This document shows positions 41,325 through 50,638 of a stretch of 64,000 bases of DNA, piece by piece. Every line of letters starts with the position of its first letter. The stretch's first letter is position 1. The notes under the pieces were generated by a model. The model had not been told where the DNA came from and did no database searches. It was given only the letters and a program-made list of their open reading frames with translations. The DNA comes from Streptomyces antarcticus (lineage in GTDB: Bacteria > Actinomycetota > Actinomycetes > Streptomycetales > Streptomycetaceae): the NCBI RefSeq assembly GCF_026627255.1, contig NZ_JAPNLM010000028.1:29830-93829 (forward strand), written 5' to 3'. The translations under genes were made by a program, and so were the position numbers.

Positions 41325-43073
41325 CTAGAAGCGGTTCAGGAGGCCCTTGAGGAGGGTGGCCGAGGGGAGGTCGGCGGGGGCGGGGCCGGCGTGGAAGAAG
41401 CCGGCGTTGCCCGCGTCCAGCTTGCGCACGAAGTCGAACGCCTTGGACTCGTGCTCGCCGAAGGCGACGAACTGCCAGTGGACGCCGGGTACGGTGACGG
41501 CCGCCTCGGCGAGGGCCAGCCGGGCCGGCTGGCGGTTGTCGGGGGCGCCGTCGACCTGGAAGAGGACGAGGGCCGGGCCCTCGCCGCCCGCCTTCTGGTA
41601 GTGCTCGACGACGGCCTCGACGGCCACGTGGTAGTTGGTGCGGCCCATCCGGCCGAGCGCGGCGTGCCGGGCCTCGACCCAGCTGGCGCGGTGCCCGTCG
41701 AGGGTGAGGTCGGCGGTGCCGTCCACCTCCGTGGAGAAGAACACGGTGTGGACCGTGGCCTCGTCGTCCAGGTGGGCGGCGAGCGCGAGGGCGTGGTCGG
41801 CGAGGCGCTGGGCGCTGCCGTTCTTGTAGAACGGGCGCATGGAGCCGGACCGGTCGAGGACGAGGTAGACCTTGGCGCGGGCGCCCGCCCGGCCCTTGCC
41901 GCGGAGCACCTGCGCGGCGGCCTTGTACGCACCGGCGACCCCGGGGGCCCGGCGGCGTACGGCGGCCGCCGCGTGGGCGGAACCCGCCAGTCCCGGCACG
42001 GCGGCCGCGACGACGTCCAGGACTTCCGGTGCCACCGGCTCCGCCTGGACGGCGACGGGCTCCGGCACGGCGACGGGCTCGGGCGCGGCGACGGGCTTCG
42101 GCGCGGGCACTGCGACGGGCTCGGGCTCGGCTTCCGGCTGGGCAGCCACGGGTACGGGCTCGGCCGCCGGCTCGGGGATGGCGACGGGCTCGGGGGCGAC
42201 GACCGGCTCGGGAGCGGCGACGGCGACGGGCTCGGGCTCGGCTTCCGGCTGGGCAGCCACGGGTACGGGCTCGGCCGCCGGCTCGGGCTCCGTCCGGGCT
42301 GCCACGGGGGCGGCAGCGGCCTCCGGCTCGGCCGCCACGGGGGCGGCGACGGGCTCCGCTTCCGCTTCCGGGGCAGGGGTCGGCTCGGGGGTGGCGTCCA
42401 CCTCCGGGGCGGGGGCCGCGGCGGCGACGGGCTCGGCCACGACGGGCTCGGCCGCTACCGGCTCGGTGGCCGCGGCCACCGGTTCCGCTTCCGCTTCCGT
42501 TTCCGGCGCGGCAGCGGTGTCGGCTTCCGGCGCGGTGGCCCCGTCCCGGGCCTGGGGTGCGGCCTGGGCGGCCTCCTGGGGCTCCGGGGCGGTGGCCTCG
42601 GCGGCCGGGGCCTCCGGCGCGGCAGCGGCCGCCACGGGCTCCGGCTCCGCTTCCGGCTTCGGTGAAACGTCAGCGGCGGCGACAACGGCAGCGGCGGCAG
42701 CGGTGTCCGCCTCCGGCGCGGGGGCCGCGGCCCCCGCCGGCTCGGCGGCAGCGGGCGCCGCCGGCGTTTCGGCGGGGTCAGCGGGGGAAGCCGCGGGGTT
42801 CTGCTGCACCGCGGACGGCGAAGGCCGACGGGCCTCCGGAACCGTGGGGTCCGTGGTCGTCGCCGTGAGGAGGGTGCCCGGTTCGCGGTCGCGGGGGGCG
42901 GACTGCGGAGGAACGGTGGGGTTGTCGAAGGACGCCGCCACCAGTTCGGCCGCCGCGTCCAGGGGGGTGCGTTCCGCCTGGCTCGGGAAGGCCGGGGAAG
43001 TGGCGTCCGACGTTTCCGGAACCGGCTCCGTAGACCGTCCGAACACCTTGCGCAACAAGCTCCGAATACCCAT
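41325..43073 (-). CDS. VWA-domain protein with long Ala/Pro/Glu-rich region
   Basis: From ATG 43073 (GIRSLLRKVFGRSTEPV) the protein is 582 residues. Residues ~60-360 are low-complexity repeats of EPVAVPEPVAAE type. The C-terminal ~220 residues form a VWA domain: the MIDAS DxSxS is VLDRSGSMRPFYKNGSAQRLADHAL, with VFFSTEVDGTADLTLDGH and LVLFQVDGAPDNRQPAR. It resembles TerF/vWA-MoxR-associated proteins linked to stress or tellurite-type operons. Upstream in-frame starts up to 43106 are possible. Confidence 0.82.
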   Translation of the reverse strand: MGIRSLLRKVFGRSTEPVPETSDATSPAFPSQAERTPLDAAAELVAASFDNPTVPPQSAPRDREPGTLLTATTTDPTVPEARRPSPSAVQQNPAASPADPAETPAAPAAAEPAGAAAPAPEADTAAAAAVVAAADVSPKPEAEPEPVAAAAAPEAPAAEATAPEPQEAAQAAPQARDGATAPEADTAAAPETEAEAEPVAAATEPVAAEPVVAEPVAAAAPAPEVDATPEPTPAPEAEAEPVAAPVAAEPEAAAAPVAARTEPEPAAEPVPVAAQPEAEPEPVAVAAPEPVVAPEPVAIPEPAAEPVPVAAQPEAEPEPVAVPAPKPVAAPEPVAVPEPVAVQAEPVAPEVLDVVAAAVPGLAGSAHAAAAVRRRAPGVAGAYKAAAQVLRGKGRAGARAKVYLVLDRSGSMRPFYKNGSAQRLADHALALAAHLDDEATVHTVFFSTEVDGTADLTLDGHRASWVEARHAALGRMGRTNYHVAVEAVVEHYQKAGGEGPALVLFQVDGAPDNRQPARLALAEAAVTVPGVHWQFVAFGEHESKAFDFVRKLDAGNAGFFHAGPAPADLPSATLLKGLLNRF

Positions 43074-43254
43074 GGGCCAGGCCTTTCGCATGAGTGCGTG
43101 AGTCATATGTCCGTGCTGCGCGGATGATCCCTGCCCAGAGTGGACACGTAAGGTTATCGGCCGCCCGGCTGGAACTTCGGCAGGGGCGCCTTTCGTGGCG
43201 TCCGGCTCCCGCGAGGTTCCCGCCCCGGCACCGAACTCCTCCTCCGCCGTGCCG

Positions 43255-43276
43255 GGTTCACCGCCCGTTCATCCTG
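43255..43276 (+). promoter_or_regulatory. PHO box upstream of phoX
   Basis: Two adjacent 11-bp units, GGTTCACCGCC (43255-43265) and CGTTCATCCTG (43266-43276), match the Streptomyces PhoP direct-repeat form (G-T-T-C-A-Y-C-C). A -10-like TAGCGT lies at 43303-43308, so the box sits at the -35 region, as in PhoP-activated promoters. Confidence 0.75.
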
Positions 43277-43367
43277 CCGCCGCCGCATCGGCGCACCCCC
43301 CGCCTAGCGTCACGGCTGGATTGATTCCGACACGTTGTCGGCGCCCACGCAGCCTCGGAGGACACTC

Positions 43368-45455
43368 GTGCGCAAGCTTCTGCCGTTCATCGGCAACCCG
43401 CATGGGAGCGGCCGTTCCGCTCTCACCTGCCGCTACCGCTGCGGTGACGCATGCTTCCACGAGGTGCCGAACACCAGCGACAACGAGTACGCCGGCGATG
43501 TCATAGCCCGTGCCTACTCCCGCCGCTCGATGCTGCGCTCGGCCGCCGTCGTCACGGTCGCCACCGCCGCCGGCTCGGCCGTCACCCTCGGCGCCGGCGG
43601 GGGCCAGAGCGCCAACGCGACGCCCACCGCCGACGCCGCCACGGGTTCCGGCCGGGCAGGCGAGGCCGCCCGCGGCCTGCGCTTCACGTCCGTCGCGCCG
43701 AACACCGCCGACAAGGTCACCGTCCCCGAGGGCTACGAGCAGAACGTGGTGATCCGCTGGGGCGAGCCGATCGTCAAGGGAGCGCCGGGCTTCAACGCGG
43801 ACAAGCAGACCGCGGCGGCGCAGGCGGGCCAGTTCGGCTACAACAACGACTTCCTGAGCCTCCTCCCGCTCGGCGGCGACTACGAGCGTCAGCAGCTGCT
43901 CGTGGCCAACCACGAGTACACGGACGAGATCCTCATGTTCAAGGGCTACGACCCGGCCAACCCGACGCGCGAGCAGGTCGAGATCGCCTGGGCCGCGCAC
44001 GGCCTGTCCGTGGTCGTGGTGCAGGAGGACCACCGCAGCGGCAAGCTGACCGCGGTCTCGCGCCACCAGCTCAACCGCCGTCTGACCGCCACCAGCGAGT
44101 TCCGGATGACCGGCCCGGCCGCGGGCGGCGCCCTGCTGAAGACCTCCGCGGACGCCACCGGCACGAAGGTGCTCGGCACCCTCAACAACTGCGCTGGCGG
44201 CACCACCCCGTGGGGCACCACCCTCCACGGCGAGGAGAACTTCAACCAGTACTTCGCCAACGCCGGCCAGGTCACCGACCCCGTCCAGGCCGCCCGCCTG
44301 AAGCGCTACGGCGTGACCTCCGGCGCCACCGAGCGCAAGTGGGAGCGGTTCGACAAGCGCTTCGACACGGCGCAGGAGCCCAACGAGTCGCACCGCCACG
44401 GCTGGGTCGTCGAGCTCGACCCGTACGACCCGAAGTCCACCCCGCGCAAGCGCACCGCGCTGGGCCGCTTCAAGCACGAGGCCGCGCAGCCCCGCCTGAC
44501 CGAGGACGGCCGCCCCGTCGTCTACATGGGCGACGACGAGCGCTTCGACTACTTCTACAAGTTCGTCTCCAGCAAGCAGATGAAGAAGGGCAACAGCCGC
44601 GCGGCGAAGGAGCACAACCTCACGCTCCTCGACGAGGGCACCCTCTACGTCGCCAAGCTCTCCGGGGACTCCCCGGCCGAGCAGTTCGACGGATCGGGCA
44701 AGCTGCCCGCCGACGGCGAGTTCGACGGCTCCGGCGTGTGGATCAAGCTGGCCACCGGCAACGTCTCGCACGTCGAGGGCATGACCGCCGAGGAGGTGTA
44801 CGTCTTCACGCGCCTGGCCGCCGACAAGGTGGGCGCCACCAAGATGGACCGCCCCGAGGACGTCGAGCCCTCCCCGCGCACCGGCCGCGTGTACATCGCG
44901 CTGACCAACAACACCGACCGCGGCAAGCCCGGCAAGGAAGGCGCGACGGAGTCCAACCCGCGCAACCTGAACAAGCACGGCCAGATCCTGGAGCTCGCCG
45001 AGAACTTCGACGACCCGGCGGGCGACGGATTCGCCTGGCGGCTGTTCCTCGTGGCCGGCGACCCGAACGACCCGGCCACGTACTTCGCGGGATTCCCGAA
45101 GGACAAGGTCAGCCCGATCTCCTGCCCGGACAACGTGGCGTTCGACCCGCACGGCAACCTGTGGATCTCCACCGACGGCAACCAGCTCGGCTCCCACGAC
45201 GGGCTGTTCGGCGTCGCGACCGCCGGTGACCGCCGAGGCGAGCTGAAGCAGTTCCTGACCGTCCCGCGCGGCGCCGAGACCTGCGGCCCGATCATCCAGG
45301 ACAAGCGCGTCCTGGTCGCCGTCCAGCACCCGGGCGAGATCGACGGCGCGTCCGTCGAGAAGCCCCAGTCGGTGTGGCCCGACGGCCCCGGCAAGATCGT
45401 CCGTCCGGCGGTGGTCTCCGTGTGGCGCAAGGACGGCCGCAACATCGGTGTCTGA
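43368..45455 (+). CDS. phoX: PhoX-family alkaline phosphatase (Tat-exported)
   Basis: From GTG 43368, six bases after CGGAGGACA, the protein is 695 residues. A twin-arginine motif and hydrophobic stretch lie inside the N-terminal part (SRRSMLRSAAVVTVATAAGSAVTLGAGGG, residues ~47-75), the late Tat-signal layout usual for DUF839/PhoX. Core motifs include NNDFLSLLPLGG, LLVANHEYTDEILMF, STPWGTTLHGEENFNQYF-like segments and PDNVAFDPHGNLWISTDGN. It is a Ca/Fe-dependent extracellular phosphatase in the Pho regulon, consistent with the upstream PHO box. Confidence 0.93.
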   Translation: MRKLLPFIGNPHGSGRSALTCRYRCGDACFHEVPNTSDNEYAGDVIARAYSRRSMLRSAAVVTVATAAGSAVTLGAGGGQSANATPTADAATGSGRAGEAARGLRFTSVAPNTADKVTVPEGYEQNVVIRWGEPIVKGAPGFNADKQTAAAQAGQFGYNNDFLSLLPLGGDYERQQLLVANHEYTDEILMFKGYDPANPTREQVEIAWAAHGLSVVVVQEDHRSGKLTAVSRHQLNRRLTATSEFRMTGPAAGGALLKTSADATGTKVLGTLNNCAGGTTPWGTTLHGEENFNQYFANAGQVTDPVQAARLKRYGVTSGATERKWERFDKRFDTAQEPNESHRHGWVVELDPYDPKSTPRKRTALGRFKHEAAQPRLTEDGRPVVYMGDDERFDYFYKFVSSKQMKKGNSRAAKEHNLTLLDEGTLYVAKLSGDSPAEQFDGSGKLPADGEFDGSGVWIKLATGNVSHVEGMTAEEVYVFTRLAADKVGATKMDRPEDVEPSPRTGRVYIALTNNTDRGKPGKEGATESNPRNLNKHGQILELAENFDDPAGDGFAWRLFLVAGDPNDPATYFAGFPKDKVSPISCPDNVAFDPHGNLWISTDGNQLGSHDGLFGVATAGDRRGELKQFLTVPRGAETCGPIIQDKRVLVAVQHPGEIDGASVEKPQSVWPDGPGKIVRPAVVSVWRKDGRNIGV

Positions 45456-45479
45456 CCGGGCGGGTCGACCGGACCTACC

Positions 45480-45523
45480 CGGCCCGTGGGCCGTGTTTCA
45501 CGTGAAACACGGCCCACGGGCCG
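45480..45523. other. parS site embedded in a 44-bp perfect palindrome (bidirectional terminator)
   Basis: The core TGTTTCACGTGAAACA (45494-45509) is an exact ParB-binding parS. The symmetry continues outward to 22 bp on each side (45480-45501 with 45502-45523) with no mismatch and no loop. It lies in the 69-base gap between the convergent phoX and histidine kinase genes, so it can serve as both chromosome-partition site and terminator. parS sites cluster around oriC in Streptomyces. Confidence 0.9.
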
Positions 45524-45524
45524 T

Positions 45525-46781
45525 TCAACTGCCATCCGCCAGCGGCCCGACGGGAAGTATGAGGGTGGTCAGCGCGCCGCCGTCGGGGGCGTTGGAGAAG
45601 TCCACCGCGACGTCCAGCACCGTGGCCTGGCCGACCGCGATCGTCAGGCCCAGCCCGTGGCCGCGACCGCGTCCGGGGTCCCCGGTGCGGAACCGCTGGG
45701 GTCCCTGCCCGATGAGTTCGGGCGGGTACCCGGCGCCGTGGTCGCGGATGACCACCACCGGCCCGTCCACGGTCACCTCCACCGGCGGCTGCCCGTGCTT
45801 GTGCGCGTTGACCAGCAGATTGGTCAGGATCCGGTCGAGGCGCCGCCGGTCGGTGAGGACGACGGTGTCGCGGACGATCCGCACCGAGACGGTCAGCCGG
45901 GTGCCGGCGACGGCCCGCTCCACCGCCCGGCCGAGCTCCACCCGGCCGAGGTCGGCCCGTTCGACGCCGGAGTCCAGCCGGGAGATCTCCAGCAGGTCCT
46001 CGGTGAGCAGGTGCAGGGCCTTGAGCCGGTCGACGATCATCTCCTTGGGGCGGCCGTCGGGCAGCAGCGCCGCCGCGGCCAGTGAGCCCGTGAGGGGGGT
46101 GCGCAGTTCGTGCGCCACGTCGGCGGTGAAGCGCTTCTCCGCCTCCAGCCGCTCCTGGAGCGATCCGGCCATCGAGTCCAGCGCCTGCGCGACGTCCCGT
46201 ACCTCGTCCTGGGAGCGGGGCGAGCGCGGCCCGTCGCCGTCCTGGAGGCCCACGCGGGCGTCCAGGTCACCGGCGCTGATCCGGCGGGCCACGGCGGCGG
46301 TCGTCGCGAGCCGGCGGCTGATCCGGTCGGCGAGGAACAGGCCGGCCAGCGCCACCACCCCGGCGGCGAGCGCCGAGGACGCGAGGATCGCGGTATCGAC
46401 GTCGCGCAGCCGCTCGCGGGTCTCCTCGTACGGGACCCAGACGGCGAGGGCCTTGTCGTCGGCGGGCGTGGCGGCCCACATGACGGGCCGGCCGGCGCGC
46501 GCCCCGACCATGCTCCCGGTCTGCCCCCGCGCGACCACGTCGCGCAGCGGCCGCGGCAGTGAGGGCGGGTCCAGGGCGACGTTCACGTCCCCGTGGGCGG
46601 TGCCGTACTGGTAGTGGCCGATGGCGTGGTCCAGGTCCCGGTCCGCGTCCTTGCGGACCTCGCCGACGATCTGCCGGGCGACGACGTTGTGCACCAGGAC
46701 CCCCAGCGCGGCGGCGACCATGCAGCACACCATGGTGGTGGTCAGGGCGATCTTCCAGCGCAGGCTGCTCAGCGCGCGCAT
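45525..46781 (-). CDS. Sensor histidine kinase
   Basis: This 418-residue protein (ATG 46781) has TM helix 1 (WKIALTTTMVCCMVAAALGVLVH), an extracytoplasmic domain of ~110 residues, and TM helix 2 (AILASSALAAGVVALAGLFLA). HAMP, the HisKA H-box (FTADVAHELRTPLTGSLAAAALL), N-box (ILTNLLVNAHKHG) and G-boxes (IRDHGAGYP, GHGLGLTIAVG) follow. It overlaps the upstream lipoprotein gene by 13 bases. No response regulator gene is adjacent, although a CseA-like lipoprotein plus kinase normally flanks one (cseA-cseB-cseC order). Confidence 0.93.
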   Translation of the reverse strand: MRALSSLRWKIALTTTMVCCMVAAALGVLVHNVVARQIVGEVRKDADRDLDHAIGHYQYGTAHGDVNVALDPPSLPRPLRDVVARGQTGSMVGARAGRPVMWAATPADDKALAVWVPYEETRERLRDVDTAILASSALAAGVVALAGLFLADRISRRLATTAAVARRISAGDLDARVGLQDGDGPRSPRSQDEVRDVAQALDSMAGSLQERLEAEKRFTADVAHELRTPLTGSLAAAALLPDGRPKEMIVDRLKALHLLTEDLLEISRLDSGVERADLGRVELGRAVERAVAGTRLTVSVRIVRDTVVLTDRRRLDRILTNLLVNAHKHGQPPVEVTVDGPVVVIRDHGAGYPPELIGQGPQRFRTGDPGRGRGHGLGLTIAVGQATVLDVAVDFSNAPDGGALTTLILPVGPLADGS

Positions 46782-47473
46782 CGGGCCCCGTCGGTCCGCA
46801 GCGGGGTCGCGGGGATGGCGGGGCACTCGTCGAGGGTGAGCTGGGACAGGTTCATGATCCCGGCGTCGGGGTCCCACACGTAGTCGGAGACCGAGACGTA
46901 GTCCGGGTTCGAGGTGGGCTCGCGGACCGCCAGGTGCTCGGCGGCCACCTCGACGCCCTCCAGCACCGCGGTCCGGGACAGGATGCGGGCGACGGAGCCG
47001 TCGTCCCGGACGGTGTAGACGCGCAGCTCGCTGACCCGGCCGTCGATGTCCACGGCGGTGATCAGCTCCTCGCGGCCGTCGCCCGTCAGGTCGTGCAGGA
47101 CCCCGGGGCGCACCGGGCAGTCGGCGCCGGCGGCGCCGGTGCAGAGCGCGAGGCGTTGCGCGGCGCGCGGGTCGGCGAGGCGGCCCGTACCGCCGTCCTG
47201 GGCGGTGGCTGAGGTGATGTCGGCGCGTACGACGGCCAGCGGGTCCACGCCGCGCATGGTCAGCCCGGGCACCTTGGGCAGGCCGGGGACGACGGCGGCC
47301 GCTCCCGCGGTTCCGCCCGGACCGGGCGGGGCGGGGCGGATGTCCTTCCAGAGGGTCAGCGGGGCGCGGACCGTCCCGAGGTCGCCGTCGTTCTGCAGTC
47401 CGTCCACGTCGGCGCACCCACCCGCGGCCGCCAGGGCGGCGGCGAGGGCGATCACGGCCGGGGCGCGGTGCAT
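46769..47473 (-). CDS. CseA-like lipoprotein
   Basis: This 234-residue protein has a lipoprotein signal (HRAPAVIALAAALAAAGGCADVDG, lipobox Cys ~20). Its body contains VLHDLTGDGREELITAVDIDGRVSELRVYTVRDDGSVARILSRTAVLEGVEVAAEHLAVREPTSNPDYVSVSDYVWD. This strongly recalls CseA, the lipoprotein that damps SigE/CseBC cell-envelope signalling. It is translated upstream of and overlapping the sensor kinase, so it probably modulates that kinase at the membrane. Confidence 0.75.
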   Translation of the reverse strand: MHRAPAVIALAAALAAAGGCADVDGLQNDGDLGTVRAPLTLWKDIRPAPPGPGGTAGAAAVVPGLPKVPGLTMRGVDPLAVVRADITSATAQDGGTGRLADPRAAQRLALCTGAAGADCPVRPGVLHDLTGDGREELITAVDIDGRVSELRVYTVRDDGSVARILSRTAVLEGVEVAAEHLAVREPTSNPDYVSVSDYVWDPDAGIMNLSQLTLDECPAIPATPLRTDGARCAR

Positions 47474-47599
47474 GTACCGATGTTCTCCCGGTGCGCGCCC
47501 CCGGGCCCGCCCGCGAGTCCGTTCGGGTACCTGCCCAGGGGCGGCGGGGGCCCGGCGGAGGTCAGGGGCCTGGTGGGCGCGGGCGGGGCTTGCCTGAGG

Positions 47600-49588
47600 T
47601 CAGGGGGCCGGGTGGGCGAGGGCGCGGGCCGCCGCGACCTCCTGGCGGACCGGGGCCAGGACGCTCGAGGCGTCGCCCCCGGCATCGACGGCGACCCGTA
47701 CGGGGACGGTGCTGCGGCGGACCCCGTCGGCCAGGGACCGCAGCTGCCCTGTGACCTGCTCGACCTCGGCCGCCGAGGGAGCCTCGGCTCCGTGGTTGAC
47801 CCGGACCCGCGCGGCGGTGGTCGCGTCCACGATCCGCTCGACGGCGACGACCAGGGGCCACCAGGCGGCGGCCCGCGCCCCGACCGGCGGCGGTTCCGTC
47901 AGGGCCCGCTGGAACTCGCTGCGCACGCCCGACAGGTCCCGGTAGATGCGCCGCCGGGCCTGGAGGCGGGCCGTCCGGGCGGCGGGCAGCGCGGACGGGT
48001 CGGGGAGCGGTGCGAAGGCCCGCTCGACGTACCGGGCGGCGTCGTCCACGGTGTCGGCGAGCCGGTCCCCGATCCGGGTGCGCCAGCTTTCGGGCCACAG
48101 CAGGTACCCGGCGACGAGGGTGATGGCGCAGCCGATCAGGCTGTCCAGCAGCCGGGGGCGGATCAGGTCGAAGCCCTGGTGGTTGAGCTGGTCCGAGAGC
48201 AGCAGGATCACGGGGGTGATCGCGGCGGTCTGGAAGGCGTACCCCTTGGCGGAGAAGGCGGGGATCAGCGCGGCCAGCACCATCATCACCGGCACGGCCC
48301 ACCAGCCCCGCGGCACCTCGGCGAGCACGGCGGCGGCGACGACGAGGCCGGCCGCGGTGCCCAGCGCCCGCAGCACGGCCCGGGAGAAGACCGAGCCGAA
48401 GTCGGGCTTGAGGACGAAGGTGACGGTGAGGGCGACCCAGTAGGACCGCTCGACCTCGACCAGCGAGACGAGGGACTGCGCGAGCCCGATGCACAGCGCG
48501 AGCCGCAGCCCGTACCGCCAGGAGGCCCGGGAGAACATCATGTCGCGGACCGCGCGCCGGGCGCGCACCCGCAGCGCGGCGGGCCGGCCGAGGCGGTCAT
48601 CGACGTTGTACGGGTCCGGGTCGGCGAGCAGCACGACGGCCGCCGCGTGGCGCAGGGCGGCGTCGATGGCCCGCTCGGCCTGGCCGTGCGGTGCGGGGAG
48701 GTCGAGGTCGGGGGTCCCGGTGCGGCCCGCCTCGACGGCGGCCGCCAGCTCCCGCACGGCCGCCGGTACCTCGGGCGGCAGCGGCCGGCCGCGCAGGTGG
48801 GCGGCGGGCGCGGCCTCCACGAGCGGGATGACCACGTTGAGCTGGGCCAGCATCCGCACCAGGGAGGGGCTGCGGCCGTGCACCCGGGCCCGCCGGGCCA
48901 GCACGAGGTCGTACGCCTGGTTGAGGGCCTGGGTGACCTGGACGCGGCGCTCCTCGTAGTCGGGGCCGCCCGCGGTCTCCAGGGTGCCGGCCAGGGCCCG
49001 GTAGGTGGCGGCGACGGCGGCGCGCTCCGGCTGCCGTCCGCGCAGGGGCCAGCCCAGCAGGCTCAGCGCGAGGACGAACAGCCCGCCCGCGGTCATCAGC
49101 AGCGGCGCCGTCCACCACGGGCTGGGCAGCGGGAGGCCGGCACCGACGACGGCGTTGAGCAGCAGCAGGAGCCCGGACACGGAGGCGACCGTGCCGATGG
49201 AGGAGATCATCCCGGAGACGAGGGCGATCAGGGTGAGGACGCCGACGGCGAGCCAGCCGTGCCCGAACACCAGGGTGCCCAGGGCGACGCCGACGGCGCC
49301 GAAGAACTGGGGGACGGCGATGTTGAGGACGCGCATCCGGTAGGCGTCGGCGGTGTCGCCGATGACCCCGGAGAGGGCGCCCATGGAGACGAGCGCGCCG
49401 TACTCGGGCTGGTCGAGCGCGAAGCCGACGGCGAGCGGTGCGGCGAGGGCGACGGCCGCGCGCAGCACGGCGGCCCACGGGATCGGTGCACTGCTCGGCC
49501 GCAGCCCGTTGAGCAGCCAGGAGGGTGGGGCCAGGGGATGGTTCCGGGAGGTCCGGGACGCTATCCGTCCGGTGCGTTCGGTGCTCAT
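47600..49588 (-). CDS. FUSC-family membrane protein
   Basis: This 662-residue protein has two blocks of five to six TM helices: VLRAAVALAAPLAVGFALDQPEYGALVSMGALSGVIGD near the N-terminus and, in the second block, RLALCIGLAQSLVSLVEVERSYWVALTVTFVLKPDFGSVFSRAVLRALGTAAGLVV. The second contains the FUSC/YccS/ALMT-like signature (SYWVALTVTFVLKPD). It is a putative aromatic-acid or anion exporter of the inner membrane. The start is ATG 49588. Confidence 0.88.
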   Translation of the reverse strand: MSTERTGRIASRTSRNHPLAPPSWLLNGLRPSSAPIPWAAVLRAAVALAAPLAVGFALDQPEYGALVSMGALSGVIGDTADAYRMRVLNIAVPQFFGAVGVALGTLVFGHGWLAVGVLTLIALVSGMISSIGTVASVSGLLLLLNAVVGAGLPLPSPWWTAPLLMTAGGLFVLALSLLGWPLRGRQPERAAVAATYRALAGTLETAGGPDYEERRVQVTQALNQAYDLVLARRARVHGRSPSLVRMLAQLNVVIPLVEAAPAAHLRGRPLPPEVPAAVRELAAAVEAGRTGTPDLDLPAPHGQAERAIDAALRHAAAVVLLADPDPYNVDDRLGRPAALRVRARRAVRDMMFSRASWRYGLRLALCIGLAQSLVSLVEVERSYWVALTVTFVLKPDFGSVFSRAVLRALGTAAGLVVAAAVLAEVPRGWWAVPVMMVLAALIPAFSAKGYAFQTAAITPVILLLSDQLNHQGFDLIRPRLLDSLIGCAITLVAGYLLWPESWRTRIGDRLADTVDDAARYVERAFAPLPDPSALPAARTARLQARRRIYRDLSGVRSEFQRALTEPPPVGARAAAWWPLVVAVERIVDATTAARVRVNHGAEAPSAAEVEQVTGQLRSLADGVRRSTVPVRVAVDAGGDASSVLAPVRQEVAAARALAHPAP

Positions 49589-49675
49589 TCCCGCTTCCGT
49601 GCCGCCGCTCGCGAATCGATTCTTCTGGGCTCTTCTGCGCCGTAATGCATACGTTGATGCCCGTACCTTCCGAGC

Positions 49676-50503
49676 TTATGGGGTACGGCGCAGCCGGCCC
49701 GCCAGCCAGGCGGCCAGGGCGGTGGCGAGCCCGACCGCCAGCACCGCCCAGACGGCGGTGCGCAGGAATGCGGTGAGGGCGTCGTAGACGGCCCCCGCGG
49801 CGGGCCGGTCGATGTCGGCGGGCAGGTCGTCCAGGGTGAGCCGGCGGCCCGCCTCCACCGCGATCCACAGCAGCCCCGCCCCGACCGCGAGTCCCAGGCC
49901 GGTGGCGATCACCGCGCGCCGTCGCCGGACGGCGACGGCGATGGCGGCGGCGGCCAGCACCATGGTCAGGGCGGGGAGCCAGACGCCGGCGATCTGGAGC
50001 ATGCGGAACCCCTTCCGGAGCGCGCCGAGGTTGTCGTACTCCATGACCTTCACGGACACGTGGGTCACCGGGATGCGGTCGGCGAAGGGCACCCCGTTGT
50101 CGACGAGCTCGCCCTTGACCTCGGCGATGACGGGTGCGAGGTCGATGCTCACGGCGTTGCCGTCGCCGGTGGTGAGCGCCTCCAGGAAGGCGGCGTGCGC
50201 GGCGCGGTTCGCGGCGTCCCAGGCGGTCCGGTAGGCGGGGGTGCCGGCGAAGGAGCGCAGGGCCTCGCCCAGCAGGGCGTCCACCCCGCCCTGGAAGGGG
50301 CCGGCGTCGATCTGCCCGGTGAGGGCGCGGGCCGCCTGGGTGACGACGACGTTCTGGACGGCCGGGTCCGTGGCGAGCGGGGACATGGCGGCGGTGTAGC
50401 GGTCGGCGTCGCCCAGGTCGCGGTCGGCCCAGTACGCGACGGCGCTCGCGGGCACGAGGAGCGTCACGAGCACGATGAGGACCGCCGACAGGATGGTGCG
50501 CAC
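49676..50503 (-). CDS. Conserved membrane protein with large external domain
   Basis: This 275-residue protein has an N-terminal TM or signal anchor (ILSAVLIVLVTLLVPASAVAYWA). A ~150-residue external helical region follows (YTAAMSPLATDPAVQNVVVTQAARALTGQI ... VIAEVKGELVDNGVPFADRIP). Two to three C-terminal TM helices complete it. The pattern is common in actinobacteria as an uncharacterised membrane protein. It probably shares a transcript with the FUSC gene 87 bases downstream. Confidence 0.75.
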   Translation of the reverse strand: MRTILSAVLIVLVTLLVPASAVAYWADRDLGDADRYTAAMSPLATDPAVQNVVVTQAARALTGQIDAGPFQGGVDALLGEALRSFAGTPAYRTAWDAANRAAHAAFLEALTTGDGNAVSIDLAPVIAEVKGELVDNGVPFADRIPVTHVSVKVMEYDNLGALRKGFRMLQIAGVWLPALTMVLAAAAIAVAVRRRRAVIATGLGLAVGAGLLWIAVEAGRRLTLDDLPADIDRPAAGAVYDALTAFLRTAVWAVLAVGLATALAAWLAGRLRRTP

Positions 50504-50602
50504 GTCACCAGGGAATGCGGGCGGGGCGCGGTGCGCGAGCGGTGTTGCTGCGGTCGGGTGGCGGACGGGTGATGTCGGGGGGCGGCCGGAGGCGCGGGGT
50601 CC

Positions 50603-50631
50603 TTGCCCTCCTCATTCTGGACATCTAACAT
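50603..50631 (+). promoter_or_regulatory. Leaderless promoter of the Rrf2 gene
   Basis: TTGCCC (50603-50608), 17-base spacer, TAACAT (50626-50631); transcription would begin at or next to the A of ATG 50639. The -10 is covered by CTGGA(50617-50621)...TCCAG(50631-50635), a palindrome suited to autorepression by Rrf2. Confidence 0.65.
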
Positions 50632-50638
50632 CCAGGAT

